From NCBI RefSeq assembly GCF_001571365.1, contig NZ_BCTQ01000032.1, positions 1-64,000 of the forward strand: DNA of 64,000 nucleotides, read 5' to 3'. Below the pieces are notes generated by a model. That model was not told the origin of the DNA. It saw only the letters and a program-made list of their open reading frames with translations, and searched no databases. Positions within the stretch are counted from its first letter, which is position 1; the number at the start of each line of letters is the position of its first letter. Origin of the DNA: Achromobacter denitrificans NBRC 15125. GTDB taxonomy: Bacteria > Pseudomonadota > Gammaproteobacteria > Burkholderiales > Burkholderiaceae_B. A program made the translations under genes and the position numbers. This document shows positions 26,368 to 34,591 of this stretch, piece by piece.

Positions 26368-27129
26368 ATGGACAAGACGCTGCTCAAAGGTCTGATGGTG
26401 CTGGAGGCGGTGACCGACGTGGACAATCCGCCGCGCACCATCGACGCGCTGGCCGCCCGGGTCGGGCTGACCCGCAGCAACACCCATCGCACCCTGCAGA
26501 CGCTAATACACGCCGGCTACGTGATCAAGGACGACGACGGCGGCGGATACCGGGGCGCCGTGCGCCTGTTCGAGCTGGCCGCCCGCCAGCTGGCGCAGCT
26601 GGACGTGCGCAAGCTTGCCGCGCCTTTCATGCGCGCCCTGGCGGACCAGACCGGCGAGACCGTGCACCTGTCGGTGCTGGACGGTTTCGACGTGGTCTAT
26701 ATCGACAAGATCGACAGCCCGCAGCCGATACGCGCCTATTCGATGGTGGGCGGCCGCGCGCCCGCCTACGCGGTGGCCACGGGCAAGGCCCTGCTGGCCT
26801 ATCAGGCCGAGGGCTACGTCGAGCGCTATGCCGACAAGCTGCAGCGCCACACGCCTTCGACCATCGTTTCCATGCCGCTGCTCAAGGACGAGTTGCGCAA
26901 GATCGCCCGCGCGGGCTACGCGGTCAACCGGGGCGAGTGGCGCGAAGGCGTGGGCGGGCTGGCCGTGACGCTCTTCAACAGCCTGGACCAGCCCGTGGCG
27001 GCGGTCGGTATCTCCGGCCCGCTGGACCGGCTGAGCGCCGCCAGGATGAAGCAGCTGGCCCCCGACGTGGCGGCCTGTGCGCAGTCCATTTCCCAAGGGA
27101 TGGGCTATCGCCGGGGGTTCCTCGGCTAG
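26368..27129 (+). CDS. IclR-family transcriptional regulator
   Basis: A 253-residue regulator with an N-terminal winged helix-turn-helix (RTIDALAARVGLTRSNTHRTLQTLIHAGYV) and a C-terminal effector domain (GETVHLSVLDGFDVVYIDKI, then AGYAVNRGEWREGVGGLAVTLF). It likely represses its own gene and the Bug/CoA-transferase intergenic promoters through TCCTAA-type inverted repeats found at both places. The effector is presumably the acid handled by the operon from 28545. Confidence 0.92.
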   Translation: MDKTLLKGLMVLEAVTDVDNPPRTIDALAARVGLTRSNTHRTLQTLIHAGYVIKDDDGGGYRGAVRLFELAARQLAQLDVRKLAAPFMRALADQTGETVHLSVLDGFDVVYIDKIDSPQPIRAYSMVGGRAPAYAVATGKALLAYQAEGYVERYADKLQRHTPSTIVSMPLLKDELRKIARAGYAVNRGEWREGVGGLAVTLFNSLDQPVAAVGISGPLDRLSAARMKQLAPDVAACAQSISQGMGYRRGFLG

Positions 27130-27268
27130 CGCGCGAGGGCGCTAGCCGCCAGGCTGCCCAGCACCGAGAAGCTGGTGGCGTCGATCAGATAGCGGCTGGA
27201 GCCGAACCGCCGCCCACGATGGCCAGGTCCGCCGCCTGCGGCGCGGGCCTTGCTTGCGGCGCCATCAT
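27126..27268 (-). pseudogene. remnant of a FAD-dependent oxidoreductase gene
   Basis: An ATG at 27268 overlaps the Bug stop as ATGA and opens a frame reading ADLAIVGGGSA, the start of a Rossmann-type FAD-binding motif. The frame stops almost at once at 27185. A second frame overlapping the same bases reads SSRYLIDATSFSVLGSLAASALAR and then a stop, which looks like the C-terminus of an oxidoreductase (possibly GMC-like). The simplest reading is one large internal deletion that removed nearly the whole gene and left only its two ends, at GGTTCGGCTCC. The lost enzyme was probably translationally coupled to the Bug protein. Confidence 0.55.
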
Positions 27269-28233
27269 CGGGCCGCCGACAGGCGCACGACGTCGGCCCA
27301 GCGCGCGACTTCCTGCGTGAGCACGCGGCTGGTGTCGGCGGGCGTGGTGGCCACCGCATCGGCGCCCAGCTTCAGCGCGGCCTGCTGCACCGAGGCCATG
27401 GCGGCCGCCTTCTGCATGCCGGCCGACAGCTTGTCCACCACGGCCGGCGGCGTGCCGGCGGGCGCCAGCAGCGCGTAGGTGGTGGCGACCGAGTAGTCCT
27501 TCACGCCTTGTTCCATCAGGGTGGGCAGGTCGGGCAGCGCCGTGGCGCGGGTGGCGGTGGTAACGCCCAGCAGCCGGATCTTGCCGCTGGCCACTTGCGG
27601 CAACAGCGCCGGCAGGGTTTCGATGACCATGTCGATCTGGCCGCCCAGCAGATCGGTGATCGCCGGCCCGCTGCCGCGATACGGCACGTGCATCAACCGG
27701 GTGCCGGTCACGACCTGGAAGAGTTCGCCCGCCATGTGCTGCGAGGTGCCGGGGCCGGCCGAACCGTAGGTGATGGACCCGGGCTTGCTCTTGGCCAGCG
27801 CGATGAGTTCCTGGACGTTCCGGGCCGGGATCTTGCTGCTGTTCACGGCCACGGCCATGGGCATGCTGGTGGCCATCGACACGCCGACGAAGGCGGTGCC
27901 GAAATCGTAGCCGGGCTTGTCCGGCATGGCGGCGTGGATGGCATGGCTGCCCACGGCGCCCATCAGCAGGGTGTAGCCGTCGGCCGGGGACTTCGCCACG
28001 AACTCCGCGCCGATCTCGCCGCCCGCGCCGGCCTTGTTCTCCACCACCACGCCCTGGCCCAGGTAATCGCCCAGGTGCTGCGCGTAGATGCGCGCGGCGG
28101 CGTCCGTCGCGCCGCCGGGCGGGAACGGCACCACCATGCGCACGGGTTTCGCGGGCCAACCGTCGGCCGCGGCCGGGCCGGCGGCCAGGGCGAAGATCGC
28201 GCCCGCCAGGGCAATGCGCCACAACTTTTTCAT
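27265..28233 (-). CDS. Bug-family periplasmic substrate-binding protein
   Basis: A 322-residue TctC-like protein. Signal peptide ends PAAADG; the mature start WPAKPVRMVVPFPPGGATDAAAR and KAGAGGEIGAEFVAKSPADGYTLLMG are family signatures. A strong AGGAG precedes ATG 28233. It diverges from the CaiB-type CoA-transferase gene over an interval with an IclR-type operator, which points to uptake of the same acid. Downstream it overlapped a now-deleted oxidoreductase gene. Confidence 0.93.
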   Translation of the reverse strand: MKKLWRIALAGAIFALAAGPAAADGWPAKPVRMVVPFPPGGATDAAARIYAQHLGDYLGQGVVVENKAGAGGEIGAEFVAKSPADGYTLLMGAVGSHAIHAAMPDKPGYDFGTAFVGVSMATSMPMAVAVNSSKIPARNVQELIALAKSKPGSITYGSAGPGTSQHMAGELFQVVTGTRLMHVPYRGSGPAITDLLGGQIDMVIETLPALLPQVASGKIRLLGVTTATRATALPDLPTLMEQGVKDYSVATTYALLAPAGTPPAVVDKLSAGMQKAAAMASVQQAALKLGADAVATTPADTSRVLTQEVARWADVVRLSAAR

Positions 28234-28319
28234 GGGAGTCTCCTTTGGGTCGGGGGTGCCGGCTTTCGGGATGGCGGTTCGTATGCGCGGATGCTTATTG
28301 CCGCCACGGCCACTTTTTA

Positions 28320-28338
28320 AATCCTAAATAATAGGATT
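28320..28338. promoter_or_regulatory. IclR-type operator between the Bug gene and the CoA-transferase operon
   Basis: AATCCTA and TAGGATT form a perfect inverted repeat with an AATAA spacer, sharing TCCTAAATA with the site at 26347. A weaker related word (CCCAAATATTG) lies at 28510-28520, 25 bases before the operon's first ATG. The rest of this 311-base interval shows no gene. Confidence 0.6.
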
Positions 28339-28544
28339 CAAGTTTCAATAAATGGTTTACGTAGAATTCCACACGGTGCTATGCTGGTCAACAATTAAGC
28401 GTCGCACCTAGGGATTGCACTAGGAATCCCGCGAAAACAGGGCGGGATGAGCCAAGTCCCCAGGGATGATGCCATTCGGAAACGCGCACACTTATAATAT
28501 TTTTGAAGTCCCAAATATTGAATTTTCATATCGAGAGGTCAGAA

Positions 28545-29714
28545 ATGACACCCAGTTCGGCACTAGCCGGCATCACGGTGCTGGAGATTTGCAATGTCGC
28601 GGCGGGCCCGTTTTGCGGCATGTTGTTGGCGGATATGGGGGCCGACGTGATCAAGGTCGAGAACCCCGAAGGCGGCGACACGCTGCGCAGCTGGCCGCCC
28701 ATCTCCGAGGGCTACAGCGAGAACTTCGCATCGCTCAACCGCAATAAGCGTTCGGTCACCTTGAACCTGAAGGATCCGGCGGACCTGGCCCTGGCGCGCG
28801 AGCTGGCCACGACGGCCGACGTGCTGATCGAGAACAACCGGCCGGGCGTGATGGACCGCCTGGGATTGGGCTATGCCCAGTTGCGCGAAGCCAATCCCCG
28901 GCTCGTGTATTGCTCGATTTCGGCCTACGGCCAATCCGGGCCGCGTTCGCAGGAAGGCGGGTTCGACCTCACCATCCAGGCCATGAGCGGCCTGATGAGC
29001 GTGACGGGCGAAGCCGGCGGAGAACCCGTGAAGTGCGGCGTGCCGGTGGCGGATTTTTCGGCGGGCCTGTACGGCGCCTTCGCCATCGCGTCGGCGCTGC
29101 GCGCGGCGCAGGCCAGCGGGCAGGGCACCCACATCGACGTGCCGATGCTGGGCGCGACGCTGGGCATCGCGGCCCTGCAGACCTCGGAGTTCTTCGGCAG
29201 CGGCCGGGATCCGGTCAAGCTGGGTTCGGCGCATCCGCGCAACGCGCCTTACCAGGCGTTCCGCTGCAAGGGCGGCTACTTCGGCATGGCGGCGGGCAAT
29301 CAGGCCTTGTGGAAGAGCGTATGCGCCACCGTCGGCAGGGAAGACCTGCTGGCCGACGCCCGTTTCACCGATACCAGTTCCCGCGCGCGCAACCAGACGG
29401 CGTTGCGCGAGATCCTCGAAGCGATCTTCGAGGCCGAGGACGCGCAGGCCTGGCTGGCGCGCTTCCGCGCGGCGGGCGTGCCGTGCGCGCCGATCAACAC
29501 CTATTCCGAAGTGCTGGCCGATCCCCAGGTGGAGCACATGGGCTGGGTGCAGCCGGTGGCGCTCCCGAATGGGGTGCAGACGCGCACCTTCGGGCTGCCG
29601 GTGCGCTTCGACGGCGAGACCACGGCCTTGCGCCGCCGTCCGCCCGCGTTGGGCGAACACAATGACGAGGTGCTGGGCGCGCTGCGCGCCGGCAAGAAGG
29701 GAGCGGCGGCATGA
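28545..29714 (+). CDS. CaiB/BaiF-family (family III) CoA-transferase
   Basis: A 389-residue enzyme moving CoA between carboxylic acids. The N-terminal segment AGPFCGMLLADMGADVIKVENPEGGD, the catalytic-region SISAYGQSGPRSQEGGFDLTIQAMSGLM, and the late FRAAGVPCAPINTYSEVLADPQ are family signatures; the catalytic Asp is expected in GGFDLTIQ. ATG 28545 has GAGAGG seven bases upstream. It begins a run of five genes with overlaps or short gaps. The donor and acceptor acids are unknown. Confidence 0.92.
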   Translation: MTPSSALAGITVLEICNVAAGPFCGMLLADMGADVIKVENPEGGDTLRSWPPISEGYSENFASLNRNKRSVTLNLKDPADLALARELATTADVLIENNRPGVMDRLGLGYAQLREANPRLVYCSISAYGQSGPRSQEGGFDLTIQAMSGLMSVTGEAGGEPVKCGVPVADFSAGLYGAFAIASALRAAQASGQGTHIDVPMLGATLGIAALQTSEFFGSGRDPVKLGSAHPRNAPYQAFRCKGGYFGMAAGNQALWKSVCATVGREDLLADARFTDTSSRARNQTALREILEAIFEAEDAQAWLARFRAAGVPCAPINTYSEVLADPQVEHMGWVQPVALPNGVQTRTFGLPVRFDGETTALRRRPPALGEHNDEVLGALRAGKKGAAA

Positions 29715-30433
29715 GCGCGGTCCTGCGTATCGACAAGCAAGACGGCCGGCATGTGTTCACGCTGGCGCGGCCCGAGAAGATGAATGCCCTGTCGGCCGAT
29801 CTGGTGGAGGCGCTGATCGCCGCGCTGGACGAGGCCGAGGCCGAGGGCGCCAAGCTCATCGTGCTCAAGGGCGAAGGCAAGAACTTCAGCGCGGGCTTCG
29901 ACTTCGGCGATTGGCAGGCGCAGAGCGAAGGCGACCTGCTGCTGCGTTTCGTGCGCATCGAGATGCTGTTGCAGCGGCTGGCCGGCACGCCCTGCCTGAC
30001 GCTGGCCCTGGCGCACGGGCGCAACTTCGGCGCCGGCGTGGACCTGTTCGGCGCCTGCAAGTGGCGCGTCGGCACGCCCGACGCGACGTTCCGCATGCCA
30101 GGGCTGAAGTTCGGCCTGGTGCTCGGCACGCGACGCTACGCCGCCCTGGTCGGCGCGGAGCGCGCGCGCGCCGTGCTGGAGCAGGCCGCCACGTTCAGCG
30201 CGGAAGAGGCATTGCGCGACGGTTTCGCCAGCCGCCTCGCCGCGGCACAGGAATGGCCGGACATCGAACGGCAGGCGCTGGAGACCGCGTCCGCCCTGAC
30301 GTGCGCCAGCCGGGTGCAGCTGTACGCGGCGCTGTCGACCGAGACGCCGGACACCGATCTGGCGCGGCTGGTGCGATCGGCCGCGCAGCCCGGCCTGAAG
30401 GAGCGCGTGGCGGCCTATCTGCAGGCGCGCTAG
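29711..30433 (+). CDS. enoyl-CoA hydratase/isomerase family protein
   Basis: A 240-residue crotonase-fold protein with LARPEKMNALSADLVEAL at the start and the oxyanion-hole segment LKGEGKNFSAGFDFGDW. The second oxyanion loop reads HGRNFGAGVDLFGACKWRVG. Typical catalytic Glu positions of hydratases are not clearly conserved, so isomerase, hydrolase or lyase activity is equally possible. The ATG overlaps the CoA-transferase stop by four bases, so the two are translationally coupled. Confidence 0.88.
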   Translation: MSAVLRIDKQDGRHVFTLARPEKMNALSADLVEALIAALDEAEAEGAKLIVLKGEGKNFSAGFDFGDWQAQSEGDLLLRFVRIEMLLQRLAGTPCLTLALAHGRNFGAGVDLFGACKWRVGTPDATFRMPGLKFGLVLGTRRYAALVGAERARAVLEQAATFSAEEALRDGFASRLAAAQEWPDIERQALETASALTCASRVQLYAALSTETPDTDLARLVRSAAQPGLKERVAAYLQAR

Positions 30434-30475
30434 CCGCAGGCAGCAGGCCGGGGAACAAGCAGGCAAGGAGACAAC

Positions 30476-31309
30476 ATGGCATCGGGATTCAACCAACAGA
30501 ACAAGCAGCGCTCGCTGTCGGAACTGGCGGCGCTGGTGCCGGACGGCGCGTCCATCGCGTTGGGCGGCAGCTTTCTGCACCGCGGGCCGTTCGCCTTCGT
30601 GCGCGAACTGATCCGCCAGGGGCGGCGCGACCTGGAACTGGTCAAGCAGTCGCCCGGCTACGACGTGGACATCCTGTGCCGCGCGGGCGCGCTGCGCCGC
30701 GTGCGCGCCGGCATCGTCGCCATGGAAGGAAACTTCGGCCTGGCGCCGTGGTATCGCAAGGCCGTGGAGCGCCGCGAGGTCGAACTGGAAGAGCATGCCT
30801 GCGCCAGCCTCACCGCGGGCCTGCGGGCGGCGGCCTTCGGCGTGCCGTTCCAGCCCTGCGGCGGGCTGCATGGCAGCGCGCTGCCCGAGCTCAATGGCTG
30901 GAAATGCCTGGAGGATCCCTACGGCAGCGGCCAGAAGACCTGGGTGGTGCCGGCCATCCGCCCGGACTTCGCCGTGATCCAGGCTTCCGAGGTGGATGCG
31001 CAAGGCAACGTGCGCGTGCACGGCACGGCGCACTGGGACCGCATCATGTCGCGGGCCGCCGGCAGCGTGCTGGTGGTGGCCGAGAAGCGGGTGGACAGCG
31101 CCGTGTTCGAGGCCAACCCCGAATCCACGCTGATCCCGTTCTTCATGGTGCAGGCCTATGCGGTCGTGCCGCGGGGCGCCTGGCCGGGCTCGTGCTGGCC
31201 CGACTACGCCATCGACTATCCGGCGGTGGAGGCATACATGGACAAGCAGGGCGATCTGCAGGCGCACATGGCCGCGGCGCCCGAAGCGCGGGAGGTGCAA
31301 CATGGCTGA
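30476..31309 (+). CDS. CoA-transferase subunit A (family I, GctA-like)
   Basis: A 277-residue subunit with the nucleotide/CoA-loop beginning SIALGGSFLHRGPFAFVRELIRQGRRDLELVKQ and the family-typical AIRPDFAVIQASEVDAQGNVRVHG. It should pair with the product of the next gene, whose ATG overlaps its stop by 8 bases. AAGGAG precedes ATG 30476. Glutaconate and 3-oxoacid CoA-transferases are the nearest characterised types; the substrate here is not identifiable. Confidence 0.88.
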   Translation: MASGFNQQNKQRSLSELAALVPDGASIALGGSFLHRGPFAFVRELIRQGRRDLELVKQSPGYDVDILCRAGALRRVRAGIVAMEGNFGLAPWYRKAVERREVELEEHACASLTAGLRAAAFGVPFQPCGGLHGSALPELNGWKCLEDPYGSGQKTWVVPAIRPDFAVIQASEVDAQGNVRVHGTAHWDRIMSRAAGSVLVVAEKRVDSAVFEANPESTLIPFFMVQAYAVVPRGAWPGSCWPDYAIDYPAVEAYMDKQGDLQAHMAAAPEAREVQHG

Positions 31310-32036
31310 GCAGTGGTCGGGTTTTTCGTACATCGTGACCAATCTGGCGCGTTTCATCCGGCCGGACGAGATCACGTTCAGCGGCGTGAATTCCACCCTG
31401 CCGATGCTGGCCTGCCTGATGGCCAAGCGCGCCTACGACTGGGACTTCGTCTACATCAACGTAGCCGGCGGCGTGAACCCGAAACCGTCGCGGATTCCGC
31501 TCTCCAGCTCGGATCCGGTGCTGGCGGAACACACGGCGTCGATCTTCTCGAACGAGGATTTCTACGACCTCTGCACCCGCGGCCGCATGGACCTGACCTT
31601 CCTGGGCGCGGCGCAGATAGACGGCGAAGGCTGCGCCAACAATTCCTGCATCGGAAACTGGCACGAGCCCAAGGTGCGGCTGCCGGGCGGCGGAGGCGGC
31701 GCGGTGATGCTGCCGACCGCTAGGCGCGCCTGCACCTGGCGCACCGAGCACTCGCGGCGCACCTTCGTGCCCAAGCTGGACTTCATGACCTCCTGGGGCG
31801 GATTCCAGGGCGTGGTGACGCCGATCGCGGTGTTCGTCAAGCGCGACGGGCGGCTGGCCCTGGAATCGTGGCATCCCGAATCCAGCCTGTCCGAAGTGCG
31901 CGAGCGCACCGGCTTCGAGTTCGACGCGACAGGGGCGGCGCCTTCCGAGCCGCCCACCGCGGCCGAGGCCCGCGCCTTGCGCGAACTCGATGCCGACGGG
32001 CAGTTCGAACGCGACGCCGCGGTCACGCTGCGCTAG
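31302..32036 (+). CDS. CoA-transferase subunit B (family I, GctB-like)
   Basis: A 244-residue partner of subunit A. It carries GRMDLTFLGAAQIDGEGCANNSCIGNW and the glycine-rich LPGGGGGAVMLPTARR loop. The catalytic Glu of classical family I enzymes (usually in an SENG motif) is not apparent; the equivalent segment seems to read TFSGVNSTLP. That is as in some related ketosteroid-degradation IpdAB-type hydrolases, so a ring-opening hydrolase rather than a transferase is a real alternative. Its ATG lies inside the end of subunit A. Confidence 0.82.
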   Translation: MAEQWSGFSYIVTNLARFIRPDEITFSGVNSTLPMLACLMAKRAYDWDFVYINVAGGVNPKPSRIPLSSSDPVLAEHTASIFSNEDFYDLCTRGRMDLTFLGAAQIDGEGCANNSCIGNWHEPKVRLPGGGGGAVMLPTARRACTWRTEHSRRTFVPKLDFMTSWGGFQGVVTPIAVFVKRDGRLALESWHPESSLSEVRERTGFEFDATGAAPSEPPTAAEARALRELDADGQFERDAAVTLR

Positions 32037-32045
32037 GAGCCTCCA

Positions 32046-33527
32046 ATGACGATAGCCGATGCCACGCTGGGGGCGGCGTGCGGGCGCGCCTGGAGCCAGC
32101 CGCAATGGGCGGCGCGCGCGGCCATCGTGACCGCGCGGGGCGCGCTGAGCTATGCGGATCTGCATCGCCGCGTCGGGCAGGTTGCGGGCGGCCTGCGCGC
32201 CGCCGGCGTCGCGCGCGGCAGTCTGGTGGCCGTCGCGATGGAGCGCTCGCTGGAGCAGGTGCTGGCGATCCTGGGCGTTATCGCGGCCGGCGCTTGCCCG
32301 TGCCCGCTGGAGCCGCGGCTGTCGGTCGACGAGACCGCCAGGCGCGTGGCGGCGGTCGGGCTGGCCTGGATGCTGCACGACGACGCCAACGCCGAGGCCG
32401 CGCGGGCCTGCGGCCTGGCGCCGGCGCGCTGCCTGGACGCGGGCCTGGTCGCGCAGGGGCCGCCGGACTGGAGCGGCGCCGTTGGCGTCGCGCCGCAGGA
32501 TCCGGGCCTGCTGCTGTTCACGTCGGGCAGCACGGGCGCGCCCAAGGGCGTGCTCCTGAGCCACCGGGGCCTGGTGAACAATGCGCGCGGCTTGCTGGCG
32601 CACACCGGCCTCACCGCGCAAGACCGGCTGCTGCACGTGATGCCGCTGCATCACACCAACGCGCTGAACAACCAGATCTTCGCGCCCTTGCTGGCCGGAG
32701 CCAGCGTGGCGCTGGCGGGCCGCTTCCGCGCGGACGACATGCCCGGCCTGCTGCGAGCGTTCCGGCCTACCATCGTCACTGGCGTGCCGACCATGTATGC
32801 CCGCATGCTGGAGCTGGAATTCGATCCCGACAGCCTGGCCGGCCTGCGTTTCGCGCGCTGCGGCTCGGCCCCGATCACCGAGGCTCTGCATCGCCGCATC
32901 GAGGCGTTCCTGGGCTGCCCGCTGGTGGTGTCCTACGGCCTGTCGGAAGCGACCTGCACCTCGACCATGAATCCGCCGGGCGCGCGGCGCCTCGGTTCGG
33001 TCGGCACGGTGCTGGCGGGGCAGCGCGTGATTCTGCGGCTGCCCGACGGCGCCGAGGCCGCGCCGGGAGGCGAAGGCGAGATCTGCATCGCGGGCGACAG
33101 TCTGATGCTGGGCTACCTGGGCGTGGGCGACGCGGCCGAGGGCGAGCCGTCGCTGTTGCGCACGGGCGACCTGGGGCGGTTCGACGCAGAGGGCTACCTG
33201 AGCATCACCGGCCGCATCAAGGACGTGATCATCCGGGGCGGCGAGAACATCTCGCCCGCGCTGGTCGAAGGCGTGGTCACGGGATTGCAGGGCGTGGCGG
33301 CCTGCTGCGTGGTGGGGGCGCCGGACGAGGACCTGGGCGAAGTGCCGGTGATCTTCGTGCAGCGCGCCGGCGACGAGGCGCCGGATGCCGCCGCCATCCA
33401 GGCCGAGGTGCTGGCGCGCCTGGGCCGGATCTACGTGCCGCGCGAGGTGCGGTGGGTGGAGCGCCTGCCGGAGAACGCGGTCGGCAAGGTGGACCGCAAG
33501 GCGCTGGCGGGGCAGGTGGCCGCGTAG
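32046..33527 (+). CDS. acyl-CoA synthetase, AMP-binding family
   Basis: A 493-residue ANL-superfamily enzyme that adenylates a carboxylic acid and transfers it to CoA. The P-loop is LLFTSGSTGAPKGVLLSH, the A5 motif YGLSEATC, the hinge region TGDLGRFDAEGYLSITGRIKDVIIRGGENISP, and the catalytic Lys lies in NAVGKVDRKAL near the end. A GGAG precedes ATG 32046. It ends the five-gene operon; the convergent Bug gene ends 31 bases later. This gives the operon a third route to CoA esters besides its two transferases. Confidence 0.92.
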   Translation: MTIADATLGAACGRAWSQPQWAARAAIVTARGALSYADLHRRVGQVAGGLRAAGVARGSLVAVAMERSLEQVLAILGVIAAGACPCPLEPRLSVDETARRVAAVGLAWMLHDDANAEAARACGLAPARCLDAGLVAQGPPDWSGAVGVAPQDPGLLLFTSGSTGAPKGVLLSHRGLVNNARGLLAHTGLTAQDRLLHVMPLHHTNALNNQIFAPLLAGASVALAGRFRADDMPGLLRAFRPTIVTGVPTMYARMLELEFDPDSLAGLRFARCGSAPITEALHRRIEAFLGCPLVVSYGLSEATCTSTMNPPGARRLGSVGTVLAGQRVILRLPDGAEAAPGGEGEICIAGDSLMLGYLGVGDAAEGEPSLLRTGDLGRFDAEGYLSITGRIKDVIIRGGENISPALVEGVVTGLQGVAACCVVGAPDEDLGEVPVIFVQRAGDEAPDAAAIQAEVLARLGRIYVPREVRWVERLPENAVGKVDRKALAGQVAA

Positions 33528-33558
33528 CGGCCACCCCCGGCGGAACGCGGCTGCGCCC

Positions 33559-34530
33559 TTACTCGACCTTGCCGATCCGCTGGACCGCGACTTCCAGCGA
33601 CGCCGAGTCCTTCTTCCAGTACGCGTCGAACGCCGGCGCGTCCAGGTACTGCACGGGGCTGCCGGTGCCGGCGATGCGCGCCTGCACCTCGGGGTCCGCC
33701 GCGATCTCCCCGACGGTCTTGCGCAGTTTGTCCACCACGGCCTGCGGCGTTCCGGCGCGGGCGAACACGCCCGACCATTGCACGAAGCTGATGTCGTAGC
33801 CTTGCGACTTGAAGGACGGCACCTGGGGCAGGCTGTCCAGCTTGCCCTCGCCCCAGTGCGCCAGCGCCTTGACGCGCCCGGCCTGGATCAGTTGCATGAC
33901 GCTGGACGGGCCGGTGGCCAGGGCATCGACCTGTCCGCCCACCAGCGCCTGCACGGCCGGACCGGCGCCGGTGAAAGGCACGTGCATCATCTTGATGCCG
34001 GCCGCGTCCTGCAGCATTTCCATCGGCACGTGCATGGTGCCGTAGATGCCGGAACTGCCATAGCTGAGCTTGCCCGCCTGTTTCTTCGCCGCGGCGATGA
34101 ACTCCGGCAGCGTGTTGTAGGGCGCGTCGGCGCGCACGACCAGCACGGTGGGGTCGGCCGTGATCCGCGCGATCGGCACGAACTGGTCCAGCTGGTAGGC
34201 GGGCTTGCGTTCCAGCAGGCGATCGGCCGCGGGCAGGATGGAAATGGACGACAGGCTCATCAAGAGCGTGTAGCCGTCCGGCTTGGCGCGGCCGGCCTGG
34301 CCGATGCCGATGGCGCCGCCCGCGCCGCCCTTGTTCTCGATGACGATGGGCTGGCCCAGTTTGTCGCCCATGGCCTGGGCCAGCGGCCGGGCGATCGTGT
34401 CGGCCACCCCGCCGGGCGGGAAGGGCACCAGCATGGTCACGGGGCGTTCGGGGTAGCCGGCGGCCATCGCGCCGGCCGCGCCCAGGGATAGCAAGGCAGC
34501 CGCGGCCACCTGCTTGCAGCGCAGATTCAT
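33559..34530 (-). CDS. Bug-family periplasmic substrate-binding protein
   Basis: A 323-residue TctC-like protein, the third in the window. Signal peptide MNLRCKQVAAAALLSLGAAGAMA precedes YPERPVTMLVPFPPGGVADTIAR and NKGGAGGAIGIGQAGRAKPDGYTLLMSL. GAGGAG stands before ATG 34530. It follows the fumarylacetoacetase-family gene by 61 bases on the same strand and probably binds the acid that feeds that enzyme's pathway. Confidence 0.93.
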   Translation of the reverse strand: MNLRCKQVAAAALLSLGAAGAMAAGYPERPVTMLVPFPPGGVADTIARPLAQAMGDKLGQPIVIENKGGAGGAIGIGQAGRAKPDGYTLLMSLSSISILPAADRLLERKPAYQLDQFVPIARITADPTVLVVRADAPYNTLPEFIAAAKKQAGKLSYGSSGIYGTMHVPMEMLQDAAGIKMMHVPFTGAGPAVQALVGGQVDALATGPSSVMQLIQAGRVKALAHWGEGKLDSLPQVPSFKSQGYDISFVQWSGVFARAGTPQAVVDKLRKTVGEIAADPEVQARIAGTGSPVQYLDAPAFDAYWKKDSASLEVAVQRIGKVE

Positions 34531-34591
34531 GTCTCACTCCTCAGTGTCGTTATGTGCTGCGGCGCGCCGTGTCCATGTCCGGCGCTTTGCC

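Noticed and set aside
27185..28222. A 345-residue minus-strand frame over the Bug gene.
   Set aside because: It is a frame shadow of the Bug gene. Only its last residues (ADLAIVGGGSA) matter and are reported as the oxidoreductase remnant.
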